From: Micrococcales bacterium
Lineage (GTDB): Bacteria > Actinomycetota > Actinomycetes > S36-B12 > UBA10799
Length of the DNA: 64,000 bases
Direction of reading: 5' to 3'
Assembly (NCBI GenBank): GCA_016719135.1
Contig: JADKAV010000008.1
Coordinates: 62,001-126,000 of the forward strand
The notes under the pieces are model-generated. The model was not told the origin of the DNA, did no database searches, and saw only the letters and a program-made list of their open reading frames with translations. A program made the position numbers and the translations under genes. Below are positions 25,255 to 33,980 of this stretch, piece by piece (the stretch's first letter is position 1; the number at the start of each line of letters is the position of its first letter).

Positions 25255-26268
25255 ATGGACGACCGCAAGCTTGAGGTGCTGCGGGCGATCGTGGAGGACT
25301 ACGTGGCCACCCGTGAGCCTGTGGGTTCCAAGGTGCTCGCAGAACGCCACAACTTCGGCGTCAGTTCGGCCACGCTGCGTAACGACATGGCGGTGCTGGA
25401 GGAAGAGGGCTACATCGTTGCCCCCCACACCAGCGCCGGGCGAGTCCCCACGGACAAGGGTTACCGGTTGTTCGTCGACCGCCTTGCGCAGATCAAGCCG
25501 TTGTCCCCGGCCGAACGCCGTGCGATCCACCAGTTCCTGGACAGTGCGGTCGATCTCGACGACGTCATGCAACGCACCGTGCGGCTTCTGGCACAACTGA
25601 CCCACCAGGTCGCTCTGGTGCAGTACCCCACACTCACCCGCAGCGGTGTGCGGCACGTGGAGATCGTGGGGCTGGGAACCCGGCGGGTGCTGCTCATCGT
25701 GATCGCCGACACCGGCCGGGTCGAGCAGCGCACCGTGGATAGTCCCATCGACGTCACCGACGAGGCGTTGCTGGACCTGCGGTCGCGTCTGAATGCAGCG
25801 GTCGTGGGTAGGTCCTTCAACGACGTCGCGCAAGCGGTGCAGACCATTCCGGAACAGACGCCGACGCAGTACCGGCCGCTGGCAACAAGTGTGCTGGCCA
25901 GCCTGCTGGAAACCGTGGTCGAACGTCAGGAGGACCGGATCGTGATGGGTGGCACAGCGAACCTGACGCGGTTCGGTGAGGACTACTCGGTGACGGTGGG
26001 ACCGGTGCTGGAAGCATTGGAGGAGCACGTGGTCCTGCTGCGGCTTCTGCAGGAGGTGGGCAGCCACGATGACCTCACCGTGCGGATCGGGTCGGAGAAC
26101 CAGGTCGAGGGTCTGGCCGGCTCGGCAGTCGTGACCACCGGCTACGGCCCGCATTCTTTGAGCGTTGCGCATATCGGGGTGCTCGGCCCGACGCGTATGG
26201 ACTACCCGGGCACCATGGGTTCAGTGCGCGCAGTGGCGCGTTACCTGGGCCGGATTCTGAGCCAGTGA
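25255..26268 (+). CDS. hrcA: Heat-inducible transcription repressor HrcA
   Basis: A 337-residue repressor of heat-shock genes. The N-terminal winged helix contains RKLEVLRAIVEDYVATREPVGSK and SSATLRNDMAVLEEEGYI; the GAF-like and dimerisation regions follow with HTSAGRVPTDKGYR. ATG at 25255 has GAAAGG upstream at a good distance; GTG at 25249 is in frame but less likely. The CIRCE element just upstream shows autoregulation, with dnaJ in the same operon nine bases downstream. GroEL-ES levels affect HrcA activity in other bacteria. Confidence 0.96.
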   Translation: MDDRKLEVLRAIVEDYVATREPVGSKVLAERHNFGVSSATLRNDMAVLEEEGYIVAPHTSAGRVPTDKGYRLFVDRLAQIKPLSPAERRAIHQFLDSAVDLDDVMQRTVRLLAQLTHQVALVQYPTLTRSGVRHVEIVGLGTRRVLLIVIADTGRVEQRTVDSPIDVTDEALLDLRSRLNAAVVGRSFNDVAQAVQTIPEQTPTQYRPLATSVLASLLETVVERQEDRIVMGGTANLTRFGEDYSVTVGPVLEALEEHVVLLRLLQEVGSHDDLTVRIGSENQVEGLAGSAVVTTGYGPHSLSVAHIGVLGPTRMDYPGTMGSVRAVARYLGRILSQ

Positions 26269-26276
26269 GGAAGACG

Positions 26277-27416
26277 ATGGCAGCCGATTATTACCAAACC
26301 CTCGGGGTGTCCCGCGACGCCACTCCCGAGGAGATCAAGCGTGCGTACCGGAAGTTGGCACGGGAGTTGCACCCGGATGTGAACCCGGACGCCAGCACCC
26401 ATGAGAAGTTCAAGGACGTCACGGCGGCCTACGAGGTTCTCTCGGACCCGCGTAAGCGCCAGATGTACGACCTGGGTCATGACCCGCGCGCGGGCGCGAC
26501 TGGCGGTGGCGCGGCCGGTTTCGGCGCTGAGAACCTGTTCGAGGATCTGATGAACTCGTTCTTCGGCGGTGGTGGCGGGGGCAGTTCCCGAGGACCCAAA
26601 CCGCGCACGCGGCGCGGCCAGGACGCACTGCTGCGCATCGACGTGGACCTGGCCGAGGCCGTGTTCGGAGTTGAACGCGAGATCACAGTTGACACCGCGG
26701 TCGGCTGTCCGACGTGCCACGGGGCCGGAACCGCCGAAGGTGCCCAGTTGACGACCTGCCCGATGTGCCGGGGCCGCGGCGAGGTGCAGAACGTGCAGCG
26801 CACATTCCTGGGTCAGGTCATGACCGCACGCGCCTGCCCCCAGTGCCAGGGATACGGCAACCTCAATCCCGCCCCCTGCCCCGAGTGCGCAGGGGACGGC
26901 CGCGTCCGCACCCGGCAGACGATCAAGGTCGACGTCCCGCCCGGGGTGGAGACCGGCACCCGGCTGTTGCTGTCGGGACAAGGTGAGGTGGGCCCGGGCA
27001 ACGGTCCGGCCGGTGACGTGTACGTGGAGATCATCCAAAAACCGCATGCCATCTTCGAACGCCAGGGCAACGACCTGCACGTGCAGTTGAGCATCCCCAT
27101 GACGGCGGCCGCGCTGGGGACGGTGATCCCGCTGCAGACCCTCGACGGCGAGCAGAAAATCGACGTCCGGGCGGGTACCCAGAGCGGCAACGTCCAGACG
27201 CTTCGTGGCCTGGGTGCTTCCCGGTTGCAACGCTCCGGCCGCGGTGACCTGCACGTCCATATCGACGTGCTCACTCCCACCAAACTCGACGGCCAGCAGC
27301 GCGAGCTGCTCGAACAGCTGGCTGTGCTGCGCGACGAGGAGCACGTGGAACCTGCGGTCACCGAGCACCCGACCGGGTTGTTCTCCCGCATCAAGGAGGC
27401 GTTCAGCGGCAAATGA
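26277..27416 (+). CDS. dnaJ: Chaperone DnaJ (DnaJ2 type)
   Basis: A 379-residue type I J-protein. The J domain has YYQTLGVSRDATPEEIK and the HPD motif (RELHPDVNPD); a glycine-rich stretch follows, then the zinc-binding region with four repeats CPTCHGAG, CPMCRGRG, CPQCQGYG, CPECAGDG. The substrate-binding domain ends in a short tail. It stimulates DnaK and can act on HrcA targets. In actinobacteria this second dnaJ, coupled to hrcA rather than dnaK, is standard. ATG at 26277 is used; GTG 26265 overlaps hrcA. Its stop overlaps rsmE. Confidence 0.96.
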   Translation: MAADYYQTLGVSRDATPEEIKRAYRKLARELHPDVNPDASTHEKFKDVTAAYEVLSDPRKRQMYDLGHDPRAGATGGGAAGFGAENLFEDLMNSFFGGGGGGSSRGPKPRTRRGQDALLRIDVDLAEAVFGVEREITVDTAVGCPTCHGAGTAEGAQLTTCPMCRGRGEVQNVQRTFLGQVMTARACPQCQGYGNLNPAPCPECAGDGRVRTRQTIKVDVPPGVETGTRLLLSGQGEVGPGNGPAGDVYVEIIQKPHAIFERQGNDLHVQLSIPMTAAALGTVIPLQTLDGEQKIDVRAGTQSGNVQTLRGLGASRLQRSGRGDLHVHIDVLTPTKLDGQQRELLEQLAVLRDEEHVEPAVTEHPTGLFSRIKEAFSGK

Positions 27417-28120
27417 CCGCTCCGCTCTTCTACGTGGACTCGGTTCCCGGGTCCGGACGCGTTTGGCTCGAGGGTCCTGACGCCCGCCATGCTGTTGGCG
27501 CCTTGCGTCTGCAGGCCGGTGAACAGGTGCTCCTGGGCGACGGCGCGGGAACGATGGCGGACAGTACTGTCACCGCCGCTGATCGGCGAGGAGGTCTGGA
27601 ACTCGAAGTGCTCGGGACTCGTCATGACCCCGAACCCCGTTCGTTGACTGTGTTCCAGGCGATCCCCAAGGGTGATCGCGCCGACCTCGCTGTGGAACTG
27701 CTCACCGAGGCCGGAGTCAGCCGGATCGTGCCGTGGTCCTCCCAGCGCACGGTTGCGAACTGGACCGGCAAGAGCGAGGCCAAGCGTGAGCGCTGGCAGC
27801 GGGTGGCCCGTGCGGCGGCGATGCAATCGCGTCGCGCCTACCTGCCTGTCGTCGAGGCGCCAGGTTCGCCCACGGGGTCGGGCGCCTGTTTGGTGTTGCA
27901 TGAGGATGCCCGGCAGTCGTTGTTCACATTCTCGCCGCCGCCGGGACCGCTCACAGTGGTGGTGGGTCCTGAAGGCGGCCTGGCGCCCGAAGAGGTTGAG
28001 ACCCTGACCGGGCGCGGAGCGGTCGCGCTGAATCTCGGGACGCTGATCATGCGGACCTCCACGGCCGGAGCGGCCGCCTGCGTGTGGCTGCGGGGCCTCG
28101 AACAGTCCGTGGAGTCATGA
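27413..28120 (+). CDS. rsmE: 16S rRNA (uracil1498-N3)-methyltransferase RsmE
   Basis: A 235-residue SPOUT methyltransferase. The N-terminal PUA-like part contains the DARHAVGALRLQAGE segment; the catalytic SPOUT knot has QAIPKGDRADLAVELLTEAG, RWQRVARAAAMQSRR and the S-adenosylmethionine-binding VVVGPEGGLAPEEVE with LGTLIMRTSTAGAAA. It methylates U1498 of 16S rRNA. ATG overlaps the dnaJ stop by four bases, and the HIT gene follows directly. Confidence 0.94.
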   Translation: MTAPLFYVDSVPGSGRVWLEGPDARHAVGALRLQAGEQVLLGDGAGTMADSTVTAADRRGGLELEVLGTRHDPEPRSLTVFQAIPKGDRADLAVELLTEAGVSRIVPWSSQRTVANWTGKSEAKRERWQRVARAAAMQSRRAYLPVVEAPGSPTGSGACLVLHEDARQSLFTFSPPPGPLTVVVGPEGGLAPEEVETLTGRGAVALNLGTLIMRTSTAGAAACVWLRGLEQSVES

Positions 28121-28121
28121 C

Positions 28122-28469
28122 ATGATCGCTGCTATGTCCTGCATCTTCTGCGCTATCGCCGCAGGTGAGGTCCCCGCGACCGTCGTGCATCAGTCCGAGC
28201 GCGTCGTGGCCTTCCGGGACCTGAATCCGGTGGCTCCTGTCCACGTGTTGGTGATCCCGCGCGAGCACTACCGCAACGTGGTGGAACTGTCCGCCGACGT
28301 GGCCACGGCCGCTGAACTGCTCGAGGTCGTGGCCGAAGTGGCGAATACCGAGAACGTCGCCGACGGCTTTCGGACGGTCTTCAACACCGGCGGCGACGCG
28401 GGTCAGGAAGTCGACCATGTCCATGCCCATGTGATCGGCGGCCGACAGATGCAGTGGCCACCCGGATGA
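28122..28469 (+). CDS. HIT-family hydrolase/nucleotide-binding protein
   Basis: A 115-residue HIT protein. The zinc-like N-terminal SCIFCAIAAGEVPA and the histidine triad HVHAHVIGG near the C-terminus define the family, which hydrolyses phosphoramidates and dinucleotides such as Ap4A or AMP-NH2. ATG 28122 follows rsmE by one base; ATG 28134 (directly before SCIFC) is equally plausible. It is a fixed member of the actinobacterial hrcA-era operon. Its stop overlaps the start of phoH. Confidence 0.9.
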   Translation: MIAAMSCIFCAIAAGEVPATVVHQSERVVAFRDLNPVAPVHVLVIPREHYRNVVELSADVATAAELLEVVAEVANTENVADGFRTVFNTGGDAGQEVDHVHAHVIGGRQMQWPPG

Positions 28470-29449
28470 ACCGTCCCTCAGCCGCCGACGCCGTGGTGTC
28501 CAGCACGATCGTCGTGCCCAACACCCACCCGATGGTCGCCCTGCTCGGTGCCAACGACGAGAATCTGCGGCAGTTCGAAAAGGACTTCGCGGACGTCGAC
28601 GTGCTGGTGCGCGGTAACGAGATCCACCTCAGCGGGGAAGTCACGGAGATCGGTCTGGCCGAGCAGGTGATCGCTGAGATGTTGTCGATCCTGCGCACCG
28701 GACAGGCCCTGACCCCCGACGCGGTGGAGCGCTCGGTGTCGATGTTGCGCACTGACCGTTCGTCGTCGCCCTCACAACTGCTGACCGCGAACATTCTTTC
28801 AACCCGCGGCAAGGCGATCCGGGCCAAGACGCTGAACCAGAAGCGGTACGTGGATGCCATCGACGCGAACACGATCGTCTTCGGCATCGGCCCGGCCGGT
28901 ACCGGCAAGACCTATCTGGCGGTGGCCAAGGCCGTGCAGGCTCTGCAGTCCAAATCGATCAACCGGATCATCCTCACCCGACCCGCAGTGGAGGCCGGCG
29001 AACGGCTCGGCTTCCTGCCAGGAACCCTCAGCGAGAAGATCGACCCCTATCTGCGGCCGTTGTACGACGCTCTGCACGACATGATCGATCCGGACCGGAT
29101 CCCGCAGCTGATGACCAGCGGGACCATCGAGGTCGCGCCCCTCGCGTACATGCGCGGACGCACCCTCAACGATGCGTTCATCATCCTCGACGAGGCGCAG
29201 AACACGACTGCCGAGCAGATGAAGATGTTCCTGACCCGGCTGGGATTCGGGTCCACGATGGTCGTCACCGGGGACGTCACGCAGGTCGACCTGCCCTCCG
29301 GGGCCACCAGTGGTCTGCGAATCGTTCAGAACATCCTGTCGGGGATTGACGACGTCCAATTCTGCGAGTTGACCAGTCGCGACGTCGTCCGGCACAAACT
29401 CGTCGGCGACATCGTCGACGCCTATGGCAGGTACGAGCAGTCCCGATGA
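28466..29449 (+). CDS. PhoH-like ATPase
   Basis: A 327-residue PhoH-family ATPase with a KH-like N-terminal domain (about 20-110) and a P-loop domain: Walker A GPAGTGKTYLA, RPAVEAGERLGFLPG, and Walker B FIILDEAQNTT, followed by TRLGFGSTMVVTGD. PhoH proteins are thought to act on RNA; the constant neighbour ybeY, a ribosome-linked RNase, supports this. ATG 28466 overlaps the HIT stop (ATGA); GTG 28454 is an alternative. Confidence 0.93.
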   Translation: MNRPSAADAVVSSTIVVPNTHPMVALLGANDENLRQFEKDFADVDVLVRGNEIHLSGEVTEIGLAEQVIAEMLSILRTGQALTPDAVERSVSMLRTDRSSSPSQLLTANILSTRGKAIRAKTLNQKRYVDAIDANTIVFGIGPAGTGKTYLAVAKAVQALQSKSINRIILTRPAVEAGERLGFLPGTLSEKIDPYLRPLYDALHDMIDPDRIPQLMTSGTIEVAPLAYMRGRTLNDAFIILDEAQNTTAEQMKMFLTRLGFGSTMVVTGDVTQVDLPSGATSGLRIVQNILSGIDDVQFCELTSRDVVRHKLVGDIVDAYGRYEQSR

Positions 29450-29904
29450 GCATCGACGTGGTCAACGAGACCGAAGCGGACATCGACATCGCGTCGATCG
29501 GACAGCAAGCACGCTTCGTGCTGGATCGTCTACGCATCCATGCCGGCGCCGAGTTGTCGGTGGTCTTCGTGGACACCGCCACCATGACCGACCTGCACGT
29601 GCGCTGGATGGATGAACCCGGCCCGACCGATGTGCTGAGTTTCCCGATGGACGAACTCACCCCTCCGCGCGACGACGAGGAACCGCCGGAGGGTCTGCTG
29701 GGCGATGTGGTCATCTGTCCGGAGGTGGCCGACCGGCAGGCGAAAGCAGCCGGGCACGATGTGCGCCTCGAACTCGGCGTGCTCCTCACCCATGGCATCC
29801 TGCACCTGCTGGGGTACGACCATGCCGAACCCGACGAGGAACGCCTGATGTTCGGTCTGCAACGTCGCTTGCTGGGCGAATGGCAGGCGGAGGTGCAGTC
29901 GTGA
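29446..29904 (+). CDS. ybeY: Endoribonuclease YbeY
   Basis: A 152-residue metal-dependent RNase used in 16S rRNA 3'-end maturation and ribosome quality control. The signature LTHGILHLLGYDHAEPDEE (HGxLHLxGYDH) supplies three zinc-binding histidines; MDEPGPTDVLSFPMDE is the other conserved segment. ATG overlaps the phoH stop by four bases. A 37-base gap leads to the next gene. Confidence 0.95.
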   Translation: MSIDVVNETEADIDIASIGQQARFVLDRLRIHAGAELSVVFVDTATMTDLHVRWMDEPGPTDVLSFPMDELTPPRDDEEPPEGLLGDVVICPEVADRQAKAAGHDVRLELGVLLTHGILHLLGYDHAEPDEERLMFGLQRRLLGEWQAEVQS

Positions 29905-29941
29905 TGCAGTTCGCGCACTGTTTGTTCGAGGGCGTCCGCTG

Positions 29942-31234
29942 ATGGAGTACGCGGATATCGCCTTTCAGGTCGTGGCCGTCGTGCTGTTGGTGGCGGTCGC
30001 GGGCGTTCTGGTCGCCTCGGAGGTCGCCATCACCAGGGTCTCCAAGCCACGCGCGGAGGAGTTGGTCGAGGAAGGTGTCCGGGGGGCGGCGGGCCTGCAG
30101 GTGATCGTGGGGGACCGGCCGCGTTACGTCAACGTGCTGCTGTTCCTTCGCCTGGTGTGTACGACCTCGGCCATTGCCATCGCCACCCTCATCGGTATCG
30201 AGGTGATCGACGCCCCCCGTTGGTGGCAGATGGGCCTGGCGGTGGCGGTGATGGTCTTCGTCGGCTACGTCGTCACAGGGGTCGCGCCGCGGACCCTGGC
30301 CCAGCAGCACGCCGAGCCGATCGCCCTGGCCGCCTCCGGACCCGCCCGGTTCCTGGCCGGGCTGTTGGGCCCGTTGACCTCCCTGCTGATCCTGCTGGGC
30401 AACGCGATCACACCTGGAAAGGGCTACCGGCAGGGCCCGTTCGTGAGTCAGGCCGAGTTGCGGGAGTTGCTCGACCAAGCCGGCGCGGACAGCGTCATCG
30501 AGGACGATGAACGGCAGATGCTGCACTCCGTGTTCGAACTCGGCGACACCCTTGCCCGCGAGGTCATGGTGCCCCGCACGGAGATGGTGTGGATCGAGGC
30601 CGACAAGACACTGCGGCAGGCACTGTCCCTTGGCCTGCGCTCAGGGTTCAGCCGCATCCCGGTCATCGCCGAGAATCTCGACGACGTGGTGGGTGTGGTC
30701 TATCTGAAAGATGTCGCCCGCCGAATCTTCGAGGACCGCGGCTCGGAGCGCAACGAGCATGTCGACACCGTCATGCGTGAGGCCCACTTCATCCCTGACA
30801 GCAAGCGCGCCGACGACCTGCTGCGCGACATGCAGGCCGCGCGTGTACACATGTCGATCGTGGTCGACGAATACGGGGGGACCGCGGGCCTGGTGACCAT
30901 CGAGGACATCCTCGAGGAGATTGTCGGCGAGATCACCGACGAGTACGACAACGAGGTGCCCGAAGTGGAGGAGCTGGCCACCGACCGCTACCGGGTCAGC
31001 GCGCGGCTGGGTGTCGATGACCTCGCCGAGCTCGTGCCGGTGCAGGTCAGCAGCGAGGGCGAGGACGTGGATACCGTCGGCGGGTTGCTCGGACGTCGGC
31101 TGGGGGTGGTTCCGATCCCCGGAACCCATGTCGATATCGATGGCTACCGGCTCACCGCCGAGCGGGCGGCGGGACGGCGTAACCGGGTCGGTACCGTCCT
31201 GGTCGAGAAACTGCAGAGCAGCGAGGTCGAATGA
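29942..31234 (+). CDS. CNNM/CorC-type membrane protein with CBS pair
   Basis: A 430-residue haemolysin-C/CorC-like protein. The N-terminal CNNM domain has four hydrophobic segments (VVAVVLLVAVAGVLVASEVAI, WWQMGLAVAVMVFVGYVVTG). Two CBS domains follow (MVPRTEMVWIEADKTLRQAL ... SGFSRIPVI and MQAARVHMSIVVDEYGGTAGLVT), then the CorC_HlyC domain (YRVSARLGVDDLAELVPV). Such proteins are linked to magnesium or cobalt efflux. It is fixed between ybeY and the cda-like gene in actinobacteria, and its stop overlaps the next start. Confidence 0.9.
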   Translation: MEYADIAFQVVAVVLLVAVAGVLVASEVAITRVSKPRAEELVEEGVRGAAGLQVIVGDRPRYVNVLLFLRLVCTTSAIAIATLIGIEVIDAPRWWQMGLAVAVMVFVGYVVTGVAPRTLAQQHAEPIALAASGPARFLAGLLGPLTSLLILLGNAITPGKGYRQGPFVSQAELRELLDQAGADSVIEDDERQMLHSVFELGDTLAREVMVPRTEMVWIEADKTLRQALSLGLRSGFSRIPVIAENLDDVVGVVYLKDVARRIFEDRGSERNEHVDTVMREAHFIPDSKRADDLLRDMQAARVHMSIVVDEYGGTAGLVTIEDILEEIVGEITDEYDNEVPEVEELATDRYRVSARLGVDDLAELVPVQVSSEGEDVDTVGGLLGRRLGVVPIPGTHVDIDGYRLTAERAAGRRNRVGTVLVEKLQSSEVE

Positions 31235-31551
31235 GTCCGGAGGACGAGAAACTACTGACCCTGGCACGAGCTGCCCGAGGGCGGATCGGCGCTGCGCAGG
31301 GTGCGGCGGTCCGCGACGAGATGGGCCGCAACTACACCGGCGCGACCGTCGACCTTGCGTCGCTGCGGCTTGGCGCGCTCGACGTGGCCATCGCCCAGGC
31401 TGTGGCCTCGGGTGCGCGCGGACTCGAAGCAGTGGTCGTGGTCGGCGGTATGGCTCCCGACCTGTCGGTGGTCACTGATCTGGGTGGCCCGGGTGTTCCG
31501 GTGTGGTTGTGTGACAGCCGCGGCTCGGTCATCGGGGAGTTCACCTCATGA
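31231..31551 (+). CDS. Cytidine-deaminase-fold protein without catalytic residues
   Basis: A 106-residue protein corresponding in position to Rv2365c of M. tuberculosis. The N-terminus EDEKLLTLARAARGRIGAAQGAAVRDEMGR and the segment GATVDLASLRLGALDVAIAQAVASG follow the shape of cytidine deaminases, but the zinc-binding HAE and PCxxC motifs are absent: the protein has no histidine and only one cysteine. I infer a non-catalytic member of the fold, perhaps regulatory or protein-binding. It overlaps both neighbours (ATGA), so it is firmly inside the operon just before era. Confidence 0.75.
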   Translation: MSPEDEKLLTLARAARGRIGAAQGAAVRDEMGRNYTGATVDLASLRLGALDVAIAQAVASGARGLEAVVVVGGMAPDLSVVTDLGGPGVPVWLCDSRGSVIGEFTS

Positions 31552-32456
31552 GCCGGTCCGGGTTCGCGATCCTGGTTGGCCGGCCCAATGTCGGCAAATC
31601 GACCCTGACCAACGCCCTGGTCGGTCAGCCGGTCGCCATCACCTCTTCGCGGCCGCAGACCACTCGTCACACCATCCGTGGGGTGCTCAACCGGGGTGAT
31701 GACCAGTTGATCCTGGTGGACACCCCCGGTATCCATCGTCCCCGGACACTGCTCGGCCGACGCCTGAATGACCTGGTGCTCACCACGATGTCCGAGGTCG
31801 ATGTGGTGGTGCTGTGTCTTCCGGCAGACCAGAAGATCGGCCCCGGTGACACGTTCATCGCCGAGCGACTGCTCGAGTTGAGGCGGCAGAAGCTCGTCGT
31901 GGCGGTCACCAAGTCCGATGTGGTCAGCCGGGACATGATCGCGTCGCGCCTGATGGAGGCCAGCCGGTTCGCCGACTCGATGGGCTTGCAGGTCAGCGAC
32001 TTCGTCCCCGTGTCGGGCGCCGAAGGGGACAACGTCGACGAGTTGGCCCACGTGCTCGCCTCATTGCTGCCCGAGGGCCCCCGCTTGTTCGGCGACGAGA
32101 TCACCGATCAGCCCGAACGGGTCGTGGTGGCCGAGCTCATCCGCGAGTCCGCACTGGAAAGGCTGCGCGACGAGTTGCCCCACTCGGTGGCGGTGGACAT
32201 CGACGAAATGGGAATGCGCGAGGGCAGGCGCCCTGATGACCCCTTGATGGACATCTATGCGGTCATCTACGTCGAACGGTCAAGCCAGAAACCCATCGTG
32301 CTGGGGCGCCGCGGAGAACAACTCAAGGCCATCGGCGCGCAAGCCCGCGCGAAGATCGAGGCTTTGCTGGGGACCAGGGTCTACCTGGACCTGCACGTCA
32401 AGATCGCCAAGGACTGGCAGAACAGCCCCGGGCAATTGCGGCGCCTGGGGTTCTGA
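31548..32456 (+). CDS. era: GTPase Era
   Basis: A 302-residue GTPase needed for 30S assembly. G1 GRPNVGKSTLTNAL, G3 DTPGIHRP, G4 TKSD and the C-terminal KH domain (SQKPIVLGRRGEQLKAIGAQARAKIE, shown in part) are all present. It binds 16S rRNA near the 3' end, in line with its neighbours ybeY and rsmE acting on the same RNA. It ends the long operon; the next region is a repeat-bearing intergenic stretch. Confidence 0.96.
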   Translation: MSRSGFAILVGRPNVGKSTLTNALVGQPVAITSSRPQTTRHTIRGVLNRGDDQLILVDTPGIHRPRTLLGRRLNDLVLTTMSEVDVVVLCLPADQKIGPGDTFIAERLLELRRQKLVVAVTKSDVVSRDMIASRLMEASRFADSMGLQVSDFVPVSGAEGDNVDELAHVLASLLPEGPRLFGDEITDQPERVVVAELIRESALERLRDELPHSVAVDIDEMGMREGRRPDDPLMDIYAVIYVERSSQKPIVLGRRGEQLKAIGAQARAKIEALLGTRVYLDLHVKIAKDWQNSPGQLRRLGF

Positions 32457-32476
32457 GCCGGGGCGCTTGGTTGGTT

Positions 32477-32669
32477 GCTTGTTCCGCAGTCGTTGGAGTT
32501 GGTCTGAGCCGCGCACCGGCCCGCCTGCTTGTTCCGCAGCCGTTGGAGTTGGGTACGGGGGTTGGAGTTAGGTACGCAGGTTGGAGTTGCGCGGCCCGTC
32601 GATGTCCAACGGGTGTACCGATGTCCAACGCTTGTACCGATGTTTAACGCCGATCCGAGCCGCGCACCG
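32477..32669. repeat. Inverted array of 19-bp units (locus A)
   Basis: Left arm: GTTGGAGTT begins at 32542, 32561 and 32580, a strict 19-base period with GGTAC in the spacers. Right arm: GATGTCCAACG or its variant GATGTTTAACG begins at 32601, 32620 and 32639, again every 19 bases, each preceded by GTACC or similar. The right arm is the reverse complement of the left, so the whole can fold into a segmented hairpin with alternating GTTGGA/TCCAAC and GGTAC/GTACC stems. A 26-base unit beginning GCTTGTTCCGCAG recurs at 32477 and 32527, and GAGCCGCGCACCG at 32506 and 32657. No gene lies between era and the permease gene. Confidence 0.85.
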
Positions 32670-32718
32670 TTCCCGCACGCTGACCCCGCACACCGTCCCC
32701 GCGCACCGACCCGACTAC

Positions 32719-33837
32719 CTACTCCGCCGCCTCGTTGAGCGCCGGGATCAGTTCGTAGCGGTTGGTGTAAGCCGCGAGGAACGCGAGGATGGCCGCTGCC
32801 ACCGGGATTCCGATCAACGCCCCGATCGGCCCGAACAAGGCAGCGCCGGCGATCACCGACCCGAAGGCGACGGCCGGGTGGATGTCCATGGTTCGCGAAC
32901 TGATCCGCGGCGAGAAGTAGTAGTTCTCGATCTGCTGATACACAGTGGCGAAGATGATGACCCACACCGCGTCCCACGGGTCATCGGAGAGCACGGCGAT
33001 CAAGGCGGGCAGCGCAATGGCCAGGTACGTGCCAACGGTCGGGATGAACTGGCTGATCAGGCCCATCCACAACGCCAACGGCAACCAGAACGGCAACCCG
33101 ATGATGATGAAGAAGATCGCGGAGAAGAACGCCGAGACGACCGCGAGACCCAATCGGGAGATCACGAAGCCCCCGGCCTTGTCGGTGGCGATGGTCCACA
33201 CGTCGTTGAAGACCGCCTGTGACTTGTTCGGCAGCACCGACGCGATGGTGCGCCGAAGTCGCGGGCCGTCGGCAGCAAAATAGAACGCGAACAGCAGCAG
33301 CGTGAACATCTGGAAAACAACGCCGATCGCCGAGCTCAGAACGCCCAGGACACCGCCCGCGGCCTGGCTGGCGATATTGGCCACGTCCTGGGTTCCGAGG
33401 TTCAGTTGGTCCAGAATCGTCGCCTGATTCAAGCCCAAATTGAATCGTTCGTTCAGAAAGTCGATGACGTTCTTCACGATGTCCGGAGCCGCCTGCACCA
33501 ACGCGACGATCTGGGTGGCGAACAGTTGTCCAAAGGCGATGAAGAAGATGGCGGTGACCAAGCCAAGGGCGAGGAACACGAGCATGGTGCCCAGGCCGCG
33601 TTTCATGCCGAACCTCGTGTGCAGCCGGGTCACGATCGGGTCGATCGCCAGGCCGAACAGCCATGCGAGGAGCAACAGGAACAGGAAGTTGCCCAGGGAC
33701 GTCCACGCCCAGATGAACACCGTGTAGAACGCGACGAGCACGAGGACACCTACGGCGGATTTGCGGACCCAGCCCGGGTCCAGTCGCACATGGACCGTTC
33801 CGAGGGTCTTGGGCTTTTCCGTGTCCGGTGTCGTCAT
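32719..33837 (-). CDS. AI-2E-family transporter / permease
   Basis: A 372-residue membrane protein of the AI-2E (formerly UPF0118, PerM) family. About eight hydrophobic segments are visible, including VGVLVLVAFYTVFIWAWTSL, FLFLLLLAWLFGLAIDP, LALWMGLISQFIPTVGTYLA and the conserved C-terminal IAGAALFGPIGALIGIPVAA. Members range from putative autoinducer-2 exporters to sodium-proton antiporters, so the substrate is open. ATG at 33835-33837 is chosen because the charged N-terminus fits; longer frames overlap the recO leader. It is convergent with era and divergent from recO. Confidence 0.88.
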   Translation of the reverse strand: MTTPDTEKPKTLGTVHVRLDPGWVRKSAVGVLVLVAFYTVFIWAWTSLGNFLFLLLLAWLFGLAIDPIVTRLHTRFGMKRGLGTMLVFLALGLVTAIFFIAFGQLFATQIVALVQAAPDIVKNVIDFLNERFNLGLNQATILDQLNLGTQDVANIASQAAGGVLGVLSSAIGVVFQMFTLLLFAFYFAADGPRLRRTIASVLPNKSQAVFNDVWTIATDKAGGFVISRLGLAVVSAFFSAIFFIIIGLPFWLPLALWMGLISQFIPTVGTYLAIALPALIAVLSDDPWDAVWVIIFATVYQQIENYYFSPRISSRTMDIHPAVAFGSVIAGAALFGPIGALIGIPVAAAILAFLAAYTNRYELIPALNEAAE

Positions 33838-33968
33838 AGGGCCGAGGCTAAAGCACGCGATTGGGGTTCTCCGGCAGGCGCGCTGCGCTGTGTGGCGCCG
33901 GTCTCCCAGCCGCCGGCTCCGGCGTGACCAAGACCGGTGCGGCACCTGTCGCCGCGGGGTGCGGGAGG

Positions 33969-33974
33969 CACAAT
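33969..33974 (+). promoter_or_regulatory. Possible -10 of a leaderless recO transcript
   Basis: CACAAT stands six bases before the recO GTG. A GGGAGG at 33963-33968 is 12 bases from the start, rather far for a ribosome binding site, so both readings remain open. Confidence 0.3.
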
Positions 33975-33980
33975 GACAGG

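Noticed and set aside
32542..32660. CRISPR array
   Set aside because: Units are contiguous at a 19-base period, inverted between arms, without unique spacers and with no cas genes.
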